Of a stretch of 64,000 nucleotides of DNA, positions 48,500-62,665 are shown in pieces (positions within the stretch are counted from its first letter, which is position 1; each line of letters opens with the position of its first letter). The translations under genes and the position numbers were made by a program. Source of the stretch: Agelaius tricolor (taxonomy: Eukaryota; Chordata; Aves; Passeriformes; Icteridae); contig JALJCS010000001.1 in the NCBI GenBank assembly GCA_023055355.1, positions 69,357,381 through 69,421,380 of the forward strand, given 5' to 3'. The notes beneath the pieces are model-generated. The model was given only the letters and a program-made list of their open reading frames with translations. It made no database searches and was not told the DNA's origin.

Positions 48500-51400
48500 C
48501 TGCAGATCAGAGAGAAAAACATTCATTTTAGTCTGAGACCAGATATTGTTTAAAAGAAAATAAAAAAACAACAAAACAAAACAAACCATAACATATATTG
48601 TTAATTCAATGTACAATAATGCCAGGTTTAGCAAATACAATGTATAAAACAGCAGTTTACTGAAACTCTGCCTTAAATCCATGTGATTACTTGAGCTTTA
48701 GGAGGATATTCAGAGCAGTCAAAACAAAGAGTCACACACAGTGGCTTAATCCAGCAGCAATGGACAGACCTGCCAGGGGAGGTTTAGATGGGGTGTTAGG
48801 AAAAATTTTTTCATGGGAAAGGGTTGTTAAGCATTAGAACAGGCTGCCCAGGAAAGTAGTGCCCAGTTAAGTCACCATCCCTGGAGGTATTTAAAGACAT
48901 GTGGATGTGGCATTAGGAACATGGTTTAGGGCTGGACTCAGCAGTGCTGGCTTAAGGGTTGGACCCGATGACCTAAAGGGTATTTTCCCACTTAGGAACC
49001 CTATGATTCTATGGTTCTAATTACCCTCCTTGACAATTTGCAGCATTTTTCAGCCTTTTTTAAAGGGAAATTTAACTGCTCCTCATTTCTCTAAGTATCA
49101 AAAGCAACAATGCCCAATGCTAAGAATTAGAGGAACAAAAACAACATTTAAAATTCATTAAACAACATCCCAGGAAAAACAACAATTCACTTGCTACTGA
49201 TGGGCTGGGCCCAGCACCCCACTGTGTTCAAATGACTTTCCAGAAACAGAAGGGTTTACTTCAGTACTGCTGTAAACACCAAACTACAACACCATCAGAT
49301 CAAGAATAGTGATAGGAAATGAGATCTCAGAGAGGTATTTTGAAGTAGTCCCTCAGAAGAATGCAGGAAAACAAAACAATAATCAAATTCCTGTGCTGCA
49401 GTACAGCAGCCCCTGTCACTCAGCACTCTTCCAAACCAATTCAGCTTTGCTTTACTGCCTTGCTGTGAGTTTCTTCTGCTACTCCTGCTCAGCATGGGGA
49501 GTCTCCCTGGCTCTGAGGTCTGATCCAAGCAGTACACCCACTGAAGGTATTTTTACCATTGGCTGACAAGATTTTCCAATACAAAGAATTTTTAAACCAA
49601 GTGCCATGTATAACAATCTTACCAGAGGCAGCAAATACAGCTCTGCACTCAGTTTATTTAACACGACCTGTGCTGTGCAAAACCATCTCTTCACTACTGG
49701 ATCCTGTGCTGTGCTCTTTGTACATCTTAGCAGAGCTCCCCCAAGCCCCACAGAATTCAGGCAGACACTTCTCATGTGCAGCCATCGTTCCTCTTTGTTG
49801 CCAACCAGCCAAGCCACCCTAGCCAGGCCCTGGCTGGGATACTTCCAGAGCTCTTTGGATGGCTAAGCTAACACATGAGTCAGCTCTTTCTCGGAAATAA
49901 CCCTGCCCCAAAGGTGATCAAGCAGCTGCTGTAGTGCCTTGCTGGTTAGTAAAGCCTCCCCAGGCTCCTGCAGGAGGGCAGCAGAGCCAGCACAGCTGCT
50001 GGGACATCACTGGAGAGGTGCCAGGAGGGGCTGCCTGCTCTTGCCTCACCACCACGTGCTGCAGCAATGCCAGAGCACTTTGCTGACTATGCACCTTTGG
50101 GCATTTCCTAATCTCCATGTGCAAGCGTGCCAGCATTTCCCAGGCCTCTCTAAGCGTGCCCAAACCCTCTGCTGTGGCCTTGCCTCCTGATGCAAACTGC
50201 CTGCTAAAGCCTGAGCTGCCCTGTCCAAGCCTGCCCAGGGACTCCTTTTGTGGGAGTTCATTTGTCACACCTCCAGCACAACTGACCTTTCTGACCACAC
50301 CTGCACTTGCTCTGAAACTTCACCAACACATCTCAGGAACATGGAATCATTTAGGCTGGAAAAGATCCCCGAGATCATCTTCCTCCAATAATAATCCTTT
50401 GCTAAGAAACAGGGTTTGAACAGCTGTCCAGCAAAAGTGCTGGGTTTGGGATTTTTTTCCCCAGGCCATCTGCAGAATGCACATGCCACAGACTTAGAAT
50501 CTGGGGACAGAACGAATTTGTATTCCCAGCCATCTAAGCATGGCTGGCCAAAGGTGGAAAGCATCCCTTAATTCAGGGAGATGGGCACCATGGTGCTGTG
50601 AACTCCCAGCTGCAGGTGGGCAGCTCTGCCAACAGCAGCTGTAAGAATCTCAAATGCCAAGGCTTTGCCCAGGACTAGCTTAGGCCCAGCTAATGCTAAT
50701 GAACCATGTCCTCACCAGCTTCCTGCAAATGAGCAATTTAAATAAAACATTGCTTAAAGAGCACGGGGCACTTTCTTTATGCCTGTAATGGCCCACTGAA
50801 ATGCAAATTGATCTTCTCCAGGAATCGAGAGATACCCTACTCCCCAATCCCTAAAGGAAGGTCTGTCACACACACAAACACAAACACTGGAAGCCTCAGG
50901 ACCAAACTAATCCAAGAACCACAGCCAGGTAAAACAGTTCCCCTCTTTTCATTCAAGATGCATCACAAGAAAAACCAGCAACTGTTTTGGTATGCTTGAA
51001 GTTTCCAATTCCTTTGCTGAAAGAACTGTTAGAGCACAGGGTCCCCTACCTGTGTCCAGAATTCCCATGGAACCTCCAATAACTGACATCAAGATGGTCA
51101 ATAGCAGGGATTGGTTACACCAGGGTATCACATAAAGACCAGCTGCTGTTCCAAGCATGGAGAAGGCTGAAAAGGTTAAAAAACAAAACAAAGATATATA
51201 CTCTCATACTACAGCTTCCATTTAAATAACACAGAAGAAGAAGAAATACAAATAAATTAATGGTTCCTAAAGTTACAGATAATCCTAATAAGTGATGCAG
51301 TGTAAATACCTCAATCCACAATAGCAGCTAGAAAGTTGAACAGATCACTTTTTAGTTGGAAAAAAAAGGAATTTCATCAAACCTTGCATGACAAACTTCT

Positions 51401-54319
51401 CTGACTAAAGCAAAGAGAGGAGTAGCTCCAGCTAGGACACTAAGAAGTCTTCTGCAAACTTCTGATTTAAAAAGTGACTTCAGTGTGAAACCAGTAAACC
51501 ATGGGTTTGAGCAGTGTCAAGCCTGTCCTCTGAGAACTGCACAACATTTAATTTGGCCCCATTTTTAAAAGAACCCAAATAACTAAACTCTTAAAAATCC
51601 TTTAAAGTAATTGCATCTTGCCCACCAAGTGATCTTCATATAAAGATGCTGACTTTTATTTCTATTTTGTTCTCACATAAAGGATGTATTCCAAGGGATT
51701 TCTGGGGTTTTAGACAGAACTACAACATTTCTCATAAATAAATTTTGCAGCAATTCATTACCTGTAATTATTTTGCCACTATTGGCTACACTTACAACAT
51801 GCTATTTCAGAAAATATTTTTAGCAGATGGAAATTGTTTTTATTACCATTTGGGAGGAAGTCCAGTAGTTCAATTCTATGCTTATAATTGCCTCCATAAT
51901 AAAACAACCTGCAATTAATATCTTGAATAGAAAATATTAGGTTCTTAGAAAGCTTGTACCAGTTCAACTGTCTCTATTATTTTTAAAATCAATACATGAT
52001 CATAGATGCAGCAGGTACTTAAAACATCAATGGGGCCCAATGTATTTAAGAATTTAGGTTGATTCCAAAAAAAAAAAAACCAGCAACAATGCCCAGAACC
52101 CTAGAGACCTAGCAAGATACTTGGAATACATGCCTCAAAACATTTCTGAAGGCGGTGTGCATGCTGAGCTGCATGAAGCAAACACCAGAGATTGGGAATA
52201 CTAAGTGCAGCTCCTCAGGTGCCACACTCAAACCTGCAAAGTAACTTCTCAGCAAGGGCTCAATTGTCCACTTCAGCTCTATGCCTGATAGTTAGCACTT
52301 AAAAATTTCCTTGACAAACACAGATGACATTTTCAATTTTTCCTCTGTATAGAGTTTTTCTCTATAGCAGAGTTCCAGCAGTTGAAAGATGGGAGGCAAA
52401 ACTACATAAGCCAAAATTTCTTACAGGCAGCCCTCAGATGATAAAAATGAGAACAGGTTCAGTATTTCAAATCATGGTCTTGCCGTAAGCACTACCAAAC
52501 TGGAAAGGATTAGGAGACCCATCATTTCCCAAGCATTGTTAACAGACAGCTATCCTCAGGGAAAGAAGGAAATACTAAACTATTTCAAGTTAACCTAGGT
52601 TTCTACAGGTGTCTGCACTGATTCCATTACAGGAGGCAAAGTCTGACTTGGTCAGATGCACGAGGGGGAGGTTAAAGGAAACCCACCCCACAACTGCACT
52701 AGCAATGGGAAAAGGGATCTTATCTGAACTGACCATATGATTACAGCATGCCCCTTATGGGAGGCACAGTTCCCTGAACTAAGGAGAAGAGTGAGCCCTG
52801 GTACACATTTTAATCCCTAATTTTGAGCACAAAGGCACTTGAAAGTAAAAAAGACAGGGCTTCCACTATTTTTGGTGTGGGAATGAGACACAACTCTAAA
52901 AGGAGTCCCTCCTTTCTGGATGCTGAGTGTGGCTCCTGGATCCCTGCTGGCCGAGCAGCCTCGCTCTGCCTGGACAAAGCCAGTCCTGTGCTCCTACAGC
53001 AGCAAGTTTCCATAAGTCCAGAAACTGTTACAGTCGGCAGCTGTGGTACCCACAGTTTAAACGTTTCCACCATTACAAACAGTAATTAATGTTTCCCACT
53101 GTAAATAAGTTAAAATTTGGCTACAGCCCTCCATCAAAGGCCGCAGGCTTTCATCCAGTGCACGAAAACGAAGCTGATCGTGACTGATGAGTGCTAAGGA
53201 AAGAGGAAGCTCCCCCCATAGACCTGCTGGAGGTTTCAGCTGCACACACGGCAGCCCGAACACAGCTCCCTGTTCCACTCCTGTTGTGCGGTGTCGCTAC
53301 AGAAGGCTGTGATGCTTCAAGAGCACCTGCACTGTACCCATTACATGATGCAAACTAAAAACAGCCCGGTTGTTCTTTTCAGAGCATTGGTCGATCCGTG
53401 CAGACTTTGTCCGTTCGATCCCAGTTCCCGCTCGGCCGTGCCCGCGGGCCCGGGCTCTGGCAGCGATGCTGCAGCGCGGCTCTGCCCGGCACTGGCGGTG
53501 CCACCAGCCAGGCAGGGCCACACGGCGACAGCCGCGGGCACCTGGGGAAACAGCACCACATCCCACGGACCCTCCCGCTCCCGGGGCTCGGCACCGCATC
53601 TCCCCCTGGGGCTGCGCTCGCCGCCGACAAGCAGAAGTTGCCCCGGACAGTGTCCGGGAGGGCGGGGCAGCACTCACCGAGCAGCAGAGTGGCGTTCATG
53701 CAGTCGAGGAGCACCCCGCCGAGCACCGACCCGCCCAGGGAGCCCAAGGACCGGCCCACGAAGATGTAGTAGATGTCGCTGACGTTCTTGCCGACATTGG
53801 CGGCCAGGGTGGGGAAGGTGGGACCCAGCACGGCGATGCTCATCCCCTGCAGGGGAGAGTGCGGGGTCACCTCGGGAGGGTCCGCAGCGCCCCCGCAGCC
53901 CCGGGGCCGCCCTCGCTCACTCATTCACTCACCAGCCCCAGGAAGGAGGCGCAGAGCGTCCCGGAGATGCACCAGCGCAGCGCGGCCCCGTCCGCGCAGC
54001 GCCCGCAGCGCCATCCGCCCCCGGCCGCCCCCGCCGCCGCCTCCGGCTCATTCTCGGTCTCCTCTGCCTCGATGAAGGGGACGCGCAGCTCCCGGTCGGC
54101 CTCGGCCATGGCTCCGGCCGCCGGCTCCGAGGGCCGCTCCGGGCCCGAGGAGAGCGGCCCCGGTGGCTCCGCCCCGCGCACGGCGCCGGGAGGAGCGGGA
54201 GGAGGAGCGGGAGCAGCGGCGGGATCGGAGCCGGGATCGGAGCCGGGGGGCGGCAGCGCCGCGTCCTCCTCCGCCGGGGGCTCCTCCGGGGAGCAGGGCT
54301 CGGCGCTGGGGAGCGACAT
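47265..54319 (-). CDS. MFSD4B: MFSD4B, sodium-dependent glucose transporter 1 family (complete, 4 exons)
   Basis: MFSD4B (NaGLT1) is a plasma-membrane major facilitator carrier, described in kidney as a Na+-coupled glucose transporter. The coding join on the minus strand is 54319-53933, 53846-53678, 51166-51050, 48499-47265, all GT/AG with compatible phases, stop TAG at 47265-47267. It gives 635 aa from ATG 54319 or 565 aa from the in-frame ATG at 54109. The second has the better context (GCCATGG) and is nearer the usual length of about 500-520 aa (recalled), so it may be the main start. Twelve hydrophobic segments can be read. TM1 spans CISGTLCASFLGLGMSIAVL, the MFS loop FVGRSLGSLGG follows TM2, and a long loop with NQS lies between TM5 and TM6. 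The C-terminal tail is acidic (EDEEEEE). Synteny beside REV3L and SLC16A10 supports the identification. Confidence 0.93.
48750..49020 (+). mobile_element. CR1 LINE 3' end (plus strand), in MFSD4B intron
   Basis: Matches the CR1 tail: GGGGAGGTTTAGATGGGGTG, then AGCATTAGAACAGGCTGCCC, CACCATCCCTGGAGGTATTT and GGTTGGACCCGATGACCTAA. It ends in the octamer repeat CTATGATTCTATGGTTCTA, so the 3' end is complete and the copy is 5'-truncated. Confidence 0.9.
50092..50144. repeat. Dispersed repeat, copy 2 (related to 46641-46693)
   Basis: Shares about 45 of 53 positions with 46641-46693. It retains CpG (AAGCGTG) where the other copy has AAATATG, consistent with CpG decay of a common ancestor. Confidence 0.6.
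50336..50385 (-). mobile_element. CR1 LINE 3'-end fragment (minus strand)
   Basis: GGAATCATTTAGGCTGGAAA followed by AGATCCCCGAGATCATC is the reverse complement of a CR1 tail. Confidence 0.7.
51050..51166 (-). CDS. MFSD4B: MFSD4B exon 3
   Basis: The acceptor is TTTTCAG|CCTTC and the donor GACACAG|GTAGGG. It encodes FSMLGTAAGLYVIPWCNQSL and LTILMSVIGGSMGILDT, completing TM3 and most of TM4. Confidence 0.93.
51167..53677 (-). other. MFSD4B intron 2
   Basis: About 2.5 kb. Mostly unremarkable. GC rises towards the CpG island at the right end. No gene or transposon recognised. Confidence 0.6.
53678..53846 (-). CDS. MFSD4B: MFSD4B exon 2
   Basis: The acceptor is CCCCTGCAG|GGGATG (transcript sense) and the donor GCTCG|GTGAGT. 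It encodes GMSIAVLGPTFPTLAANVGK, VSDIYYIFVGRSLGSLGGSV and on to the start of TM3. The MFS signature GRSLGSLGG follows TM2. It is separated from exon 1 by an 86-bp GC-rich intron. Confidence 0.93.
53933..54319 (-). CDS. MFSD4B: MFSD4B exon 1
   Basis: Runs from ATG 54319-54317 to donor GGGGCTG|GTGAGT. The first 70 residues are a Pro/Ala/Glu-rich, low-complexity extension read from the CpG island. From the second ATG (54109) the sequence MAEADRELRVPFIEAEETEN leads into TM1. The frame is also open upstream to a GTG at 54337, but no ATG lies further up in that frame before it. Confidence 0.85.
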
Positions 54320-54357
54320 CGCCGGGGCAGCTGACACTCCACCCCGCTGGAAGTTTG

Positions 54358-54392
54358 TGCCACCGTGCCCGAGGAAGTGCCCTTATAAACCA
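54358..54392 (-). promoter_or_regulatory. Possible MFSD4B core promoter (TATA-like box and ETS-like site)
   Basis: In transcript sense, GGTTTATAAGGGCACTTCCT: a TATA-like TTTATAAG about 65 bases before the first ATG, followed by ACTTCCT (reverse of an ETS core). A start site about 30 bases downstream would give a short leader. Inferred from sequence only. Confidence 0.35.
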
Positions 54393-54419
54393 GCATTTAT
54401 TTTTAATCTGTGTTATCAC

Positions 54420-57400
54420 TCAAACTGCACTCGACCTTTCAATCAACCGATCATAAACTGCACACACGGCAGGTGTGCAGGTCTTTGCCTTCCACAGGGA
54501 CCGTGTTATGGCACGGTGATAAAGCTTCTGAAGAGAGAGAGAAAGCTGCTCAGTCTGCTATTAACACATGCCTGGTATTTAAAGTTTGAAGCATTAAAAC
54601 TGCATCAATTCCAACCGCTCACGTGGAGCAGCTCACAGACTGTGCAACAGTCTCAGTGCGTGCTCCCCGTCTGGCACTGAGCTGCTGCTCCCTCCAAGAA
54701 AGGCTCTGAGTTTCACCGCACTTGGTAATTTAAGTGTCACAAACAAACAAACAACTCGAGAGATAATTCCAAACCGCACTGCTTTGTTTTGCGAGTTGTT
54801 CCTAACAAGTAGATGCTGGGATACAGCACTGCATGGACAGTGATGAGCAACCCATTCCCGTTTCTCCTGGCACTTGCAAGCATGTTGCAAGTCCCTTCCT
54901 GTTCGCGATAGCCTGGGTGCATTGAGGCATTAAACAAAAAAAAACAAAAAAAGAGTGGCTGCTCGCTACAAGTAACACTGCCAGATAATATCTAAACCTG
55001 ATCGTTCCCACGTTCTACCTTCGGAGGAGGGCAGAGTCTGCACCGTGAGGTATCTACAGAAAACTGCTGAGCTGTTCATACGGCCAGCAGTAGAGACAAT
55101 TCCAGATAAAATAATAATTTCAACTATAAAATAACAGTAGTCACACACAACTCAAACCACATTTCTAGATGTTAGTATTTTGCCTGGTTTGAAATGCCTC
55201 CCCCAGGCTTCTCCTCACTGTTGTTTTACACACTTACAAAGAGGCTTTGTACATTGAGACTGTACAAATGGCAACAGCACCCAGGCACTTATAAAGGTTT
55301 TGGGCATCTTTTTCAATTCTTAATTTGAACTGCAAGCAGCCTAAGGAATAACCCCAGGTGAAAAGGGAATATTTCACCCACATCATCAGATGTATTTATT
55401 AAAGAAAATAAATATTTGGCTCTACTACAAAGGAAAGGTGAATGAATTTCTGGGACTTACTGAAGCTGTCAATGAGGAAACACTTCATGCTTCATGAACT
55501 GTAAGTTAAGGGAAGGTAAGGATAGTCAAGGGAAGTCAAAGGGAAATTGGTAGCAGGCCAGTAAATGATTAAAGGTCCCACTGACTTACACTGGCAGTTC
55601 ATGAAGCAAAAATCAGAATTATTTTGAAACACCACTCAAGCTTATTGTACCAGTTTCCCTTCCTCCCTCTCTCAATTTTCCTTCTGCCTTTTGTGAATGC
55701 AACTGCTTCTGCAAGTCTGATATTAAGCCCCAAAATGGAAAATACAGAAGATAAATTTTTCAGAAAAAAGCACCTCAGTAGCTAGCTTAGGTTTTTAAAT
55801 CATTAGTCTTATAATGGGTTGCCAGTGCAATCAGAATGAAATGGGTTGCACCATATATTAATGTAGGAACAAATGTAATGGGGACATTTCAGTCAGACCA
55901 CAGTGGCAATAAAAGCTGTAAAGACTTTTTGTGTGAAAGTCTTCACACTAGAGTCAATAATTATCAGAATACAACAAAATTACATTTCAAAATGATGAGT
56001 TTTACACAAGAATAGGACTAAAAATGATGCATGCAGTAACAAATGGGGCAATTATGAACTACCATCTTTATTCTGAATAATTTGAGACTGATCACAGTTA
56101 CTTTAGCACCACGAAAAACATTAGACATTCATTTCTTACCCTTCTAACAAAGCAGAACTTGAAAGACTGGAGTTAAGGCTAGCAAAATGTGTACCCTTTA
56201 ATATCAAAACCAACATACAAAATATGATGTCTATAAAGATACTTAAACATGTCAGTGTTGTCAATATTAGCAAACATTTTAGTATAAAATCGCTCTAATC
56301 TTAGCATATGCACTTCCAAAACATTACAGCTGTTGACACAAGATATGTATAGCCTAGAAGGCATTCTGCACATATGCCAAAGCTTACGTGACTAGAAACT
56401 CACTGGCTGGCTGGAACTCCACCGGTGCTGTGCTTGTCAACAGGGAGGCAAAGAAAGGCACCACTTCTTCCTCAGCCATCATTTCAGAGCTACACCTCCT
56501 CTGGTGAGATGCAGACTGTTTGTGCATGCCCTGGTTAAAATACATTGGATTCACAGATACACACACACATACTCCTAATAGCAGAGGGTCCTTTCTGTCG
56601 GGGCCCCAGCCCAGGCACTGCCTCTGCTCCCTGCCCCGAGGGCACGGCTGAGCCCCTGAGCAAGCAGCGGGGCTGGGAATGCCCCGAGCCAGCACAGGGA
56701 GAGCCCGGCTGTGTCAGCCGATCCCAATGGATGACCTGAAGGGTTGTGGCACTGATTCCCAACCTGAGACACACCCTTTGGGGCTGCAAGGAAGCACCTC
56801 CTGTCCCTTTGGCAGGTACCCCTCGAGGCAAGGAACTGAGCAGGACACTTCTGCTTTACAATGGCAGCGTCCCTTTTTGACACCACGGGCCTGTGATCAA
56901 AGCACTCATCTGGCACCCAGCCTCGAGAGCTGCTGCCTCCCACAACCTCACAACTCCCCCCACTCCAAAACCTGCCTGCTCCACCAGGCTGTGCATGCTC
57001 AAAGGCTTCATCCAGGGAAGGCTGGGAAGTACCACCCATTTCCAGTGTGGTGGGCATCAGCTTGACAATCCAGTATCCCTGCAGGGAGGGGGAATTAAGT
57101 GCCCACACATAGTGCATGAGAGGCCGAAGGAGAACAGTGCCACTTGTCTGCCTCATCTGATGCCAAGTACACCCTGAAGAAAGGCCATGGAACAGCTACA
57201 GCATCTTTGACTCATGGGGGCAATTTTCAGAGACAATAAATTGCCACTGGAAATAAAATAAGAAAAATAATTTAAATTCTAATGCTGAACAGAGAAATAC
57301 CTGGATGCAAGAAATTCTAACTACATTGTAATTTGAAGTCTGGGTCTGAGATTTGTACAGGCCTCCAAAAGTAGCCAGGACAAATCCAACAATACTTTAT

Positions 57401-60400
57401 TAGTTACACATTGGATCCTGTTGCATAGCTGAGATGTAATTAAGAACCCAAAGGGTTTCCATTATTTCAGACTCTTTGCTGAACAGTTTTCTGAAGATTA
57501 AATGGATCTCATACCTACTGAAAAGGTATGAAACCAATAAAACCTTGCTTAAAAGTACCATTGGTTTCAAGATCTGGTGTATTAAATGACAGCATCACAT
57601 AGGACTGGAAATTTCACACTGCCATTTCAAATGAACCTGTTTCTACTCATTTTCTTCTTAAGATTTACCCTGAGAACATTCAATGAAAAGAAGATTACTT
57701 TGCTTATAAGATACAAGAATAATGTCTACAGAAAGTACTCTATGAACTGTTCTCAAGAGAGGGATAGATTAGACTGACTTAAGGGTCTTCTTGAATTAAG
57801 CTGCTATTTTAATTTTAGAATCTACCCCCAACCAGATTAAGGCTTGCATGATTTGGGTCATCAAAGTAAGATTTCAGCAGGTTCCCCATGAATAGGTTTT
57901 CACACCTAAAAATAAATCGTTACAAAATCTTATTTGCATTTATTCAGTTAAAATAAAATTGAATATGCAGTCCTTTTCTCCACTTCTACAATATTAAATA
58001 TTTTCTTAAATAAATTTACTAACTAGTTGCTATTTGTGTAGGGTTTTTAATGTTTTAGTTTGTTTGGGGATTCATTTGTTGGGTTTTTTTAAAATAGAGT
58101 CATCTAACGTCATTTTTAAAACCTCAGGGCATACAGAATCTAGCATCTCTCTCAATAAGTTTCTCAGTGGTTGGTCAGCCCCAGCACAAACAATCTGAAT
58201 TTGTTTTTCATCTTACCTAGCTTTAGGACATAAACACCTTATGCTTTTGTCCAGAAAAGAGCATGTGCTACTGGACATTTCCCCCACAGATACAAACTAA
58301 CAGAAAAGACGCTAATAGAGTTCTTAAACAGTAATTTACTTTACTTCTTCTCTGAAAAGCCTTTCCAATTTTAGCATTGTTGTAAAACAGGCACTGCATC
58401 AGAAATGGGTTTGTTATTCCAACATCATCACACCAGCAGAGCCTCCTTCCCACCAAACTCTGCTTCCCTCTCATCCAACATCCCACTCACTAGCTGGTTC
58501 TACCATAGGAATCACTCCTAAACAATCAGTCATTGCACCCTCCTCACAGAGATCACTATTTCTGCAGGTTTTTTGGTTTGTTGGTTGGGGGATTTTTATA
58601 AATTTTATGTAAATATGAGAGTTTGGATTTTATTTTTTTTTAAACAGCATGGCAATAATTGATCCATACTATTGATATACCATTTCCATGTCATTTATAA
58701 ATCTTTACAACAATTATTTTATATACTCTCCCAGATAATTTAGAGATGCAGAGCAGCAAGTTGGAAAGATGCCATAATTATACTTGGTCACAATCCTTTC
58801 AAATTGCACCAGTGATAAAAAAAAGCAGCAGCTTTGTTTTTGGTATAAAACTCAGGGCTAAAACACACATGAAATGCAAAATCTATGATGAACACTAATT
58901 TTTCATAACAGGACAACAGGAAACGAGAGTCTTTTACCACACTTAGCCAACAACACCTTCTGTGTTGCCCAAATGGAAAATAATACTGAATATCACGTTC
59001 TACAGGAACACTCCAGACAAAAGCAGCATTGGCTGTCAGCATCACTTTTGTAATGAAGGCAGTAATTTTAATTAACACTATTATGCATATTTCAATGACA
59101 TTTTTAGAAGTACTTGCAATGTGCCAAAGCACAAGTCCCAGTGAACCTGAAAGGACCTTGGTTTTCCAGATTGGCTTTTCTCCCCCCACCTCCAAGTCCC
59201 TCCACATATGTCTCTCTAACATTTTAATATTCAGTTCTTTTAGACCTCACTCACGCAAAGTAGGGCTTGAAATTCTGCAATATAAAAAATGCCTGAGCTT
59301 TGGTCTACAATAATTAGAATGCTTTGCATGATTATATTTAAGGAACTTCTGTCAGTTGCTAGATGTAAACATTAAATGCAATAGTATTGCTGTTTTATAT
59401 GGGTTTTCTGAGCAATTTACTACAACACTGGAAAAAGAAGAATGAAAATAAAAAAGATACTAAAGGCTATCATAAAAAAAAACCCAAACAGTATGCCTCC
59501 ATGGTTTATGTAAAGAACAGTTACTAATTAAACAAAGCACTTGAATATGCATTTTTCCCAGATCACATTTAGTTTACTCTTTGCTATGATGGTTTTAAAT
59601 GAGGCAACAAAAATTATTGGTATTAAATGGACCTGAAATAAAAAATTAAGTATTCCAGTGATTGCTGAACCATATCCATAGATAAGCAGCATGCTTAGAA
59701 GTGTTTTATGATAAACTGAAAAGCAGTGTTTTCATCTCAAAGTATTATGCTTTGAAACATTTTTCAGAAAAAGAGGTTACTTGCTTGACAAACAGTGCAT
59801 GATACCTAAGGATACATAAGCAGTGGGGCCATTAGTTTAGGGTGTTAAGAAAGAAATAGGACATGCAAAGGCATTTCTTTATATTTGAAAAAAATATGGA
59901 GCCATATAACCCACAGGCAGTTGAGCACAGCTATAAAGACCTGTAATAAACCTGCATGTTCACATAGTGCAAAAATCTTGAATTGCTGAATGTTGTTTTA
60001 ATAGCTCATGTATATTTCCACATTAAAAACAACTTGGTATTGCACTTAGAATGTATCCTTTAAAGCTGTCTTGGTTTTACGAATAACAAAAAAAGAAATC
60101 CTAGTAAGTACAACAGAATAATTTGAAATTTAGTCTAATTCACAATACTGCTCCAAAGAATTAGTCAGTACAGTTTCAAAACTATCCACTGCTCTGAGGT
60201 TTGCCTGAAAAAAGATTTATAAACATACATCTTAAGGGTATTGCCTTCACCAAATAATAATAAAAATAATAATAATAATAGTAACAATAAAAAAATCTAT
60301 TATTCAGCAGCTTAACTTCTGAATGTGTTTGCACTTGGAGCTTGGTTTGGACATATTCAAAACCTGAGCCCAGCAAAAATGCCATCCTTAATGTTCTTTG

Positions 60401-60958
60401 GGCTACTGTGAAAGGTGAATGCAAACACAAGTGAGTGTTTCAAGAGTTGTATAATAATTTAGCTTTCTAATGAAACAATCATTTCAGCAAAAAGATGCAT
60501 ATTTGTATTCATGATAGAGAATTATAGAAGACTGTAAACAGCAAGATAAACTTCAATAAAACAGATCAGTCGTAAGAGCTACTACATTATCCAGTATAAC
60601 ACCCAGGGGCATGCCTGCAGAGGTTGGATCATAGACATCATTGAAGAATCCTGGGTCAGTGAAGGAAAAACAGCTTTCACATTTCCAGAAATCAGTTCTG
60701 ATGGATTAGAAAAATATTCTCTTCACACACAGAATCACTACGCACGTACACACTAAAGCTACAAAACTTCAAATACCTTGAAAATGTGGCTTGAAATCAA
60801 ATTCAAAGACTTGTCAAAAAAGTTCAATGGTATAAAAGATTCTTGTAGCAGTTCTGCAATTTGAGCAATAGTTCAAGACTTCAGTATCTTCAGCCAACAA
60901 GTAGAAATCTGGTTTCTGTAGGAGGAGGTCAGGATGGTTTAGGGAAAAGAAAAAAGCA
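54420..60958. other. Intergenic region and/or SLC16A10 3' UTR
   Basis: No coding exon recognised in 6.5 kb. The part next to 60958 must be SLC16A10 3' UTR, but its end cannot be fixed: minus-strand AATAAA hexamers occur at several places, including 57396-57401. An (AAT)n tract lies at 60253-60290. A GC-richer patch at about 56.5-57.1 kb was not assigned. Confidence 0.55.
60253..60290. repeat. (AAT)n microsatellite, imperfect
   Basis: AATAATAATAAAAATAATAA and onward, visible directly. Confidence 0.85.

Positions 60959-62665
<1,707 letters not shown>

Larger units (their letters stand above)
48500..51049 (-). other. MFSD4B intron 3
   Basis: About 2.5 kb. Holds a CR1 3' end (48750-49020), a short inverted CR1 tail (50336-50385) and one copy of a dispersed repeat (50092-50144). 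No gene recognised. Confidence 0.65.
53380..54400 (-). promoter_or_regulatory. CpG island at the MFSD4B 5' end
   Basis: Dense in CpG (runs such as CGCAGCGCGGCCCCGTCCGC), in strong contrast to the AT-rich window. It covers exons 1 and 2. Open frames on both strands across it are a by-product of the low frequency of stop codons in GC-rich DNA. Confidence 0.85.

Noticed and set aside
54317..54337. GTG at 54337 as the MFSD4B start
   Set aside because: Eukaryotic starts are almost always ATG. The in-frame ATGs at 54319 and 54109 are sufficient.
53370..54680. 436-codon open frame on the plus strand opposite MFSD4B exons 1-2
   Set aside because: It lies in the CpG island, is Pro/Arg/Ala-rich low complexity, shows no domain, and is the shadow of real minus-strand exons with proper splice sites.
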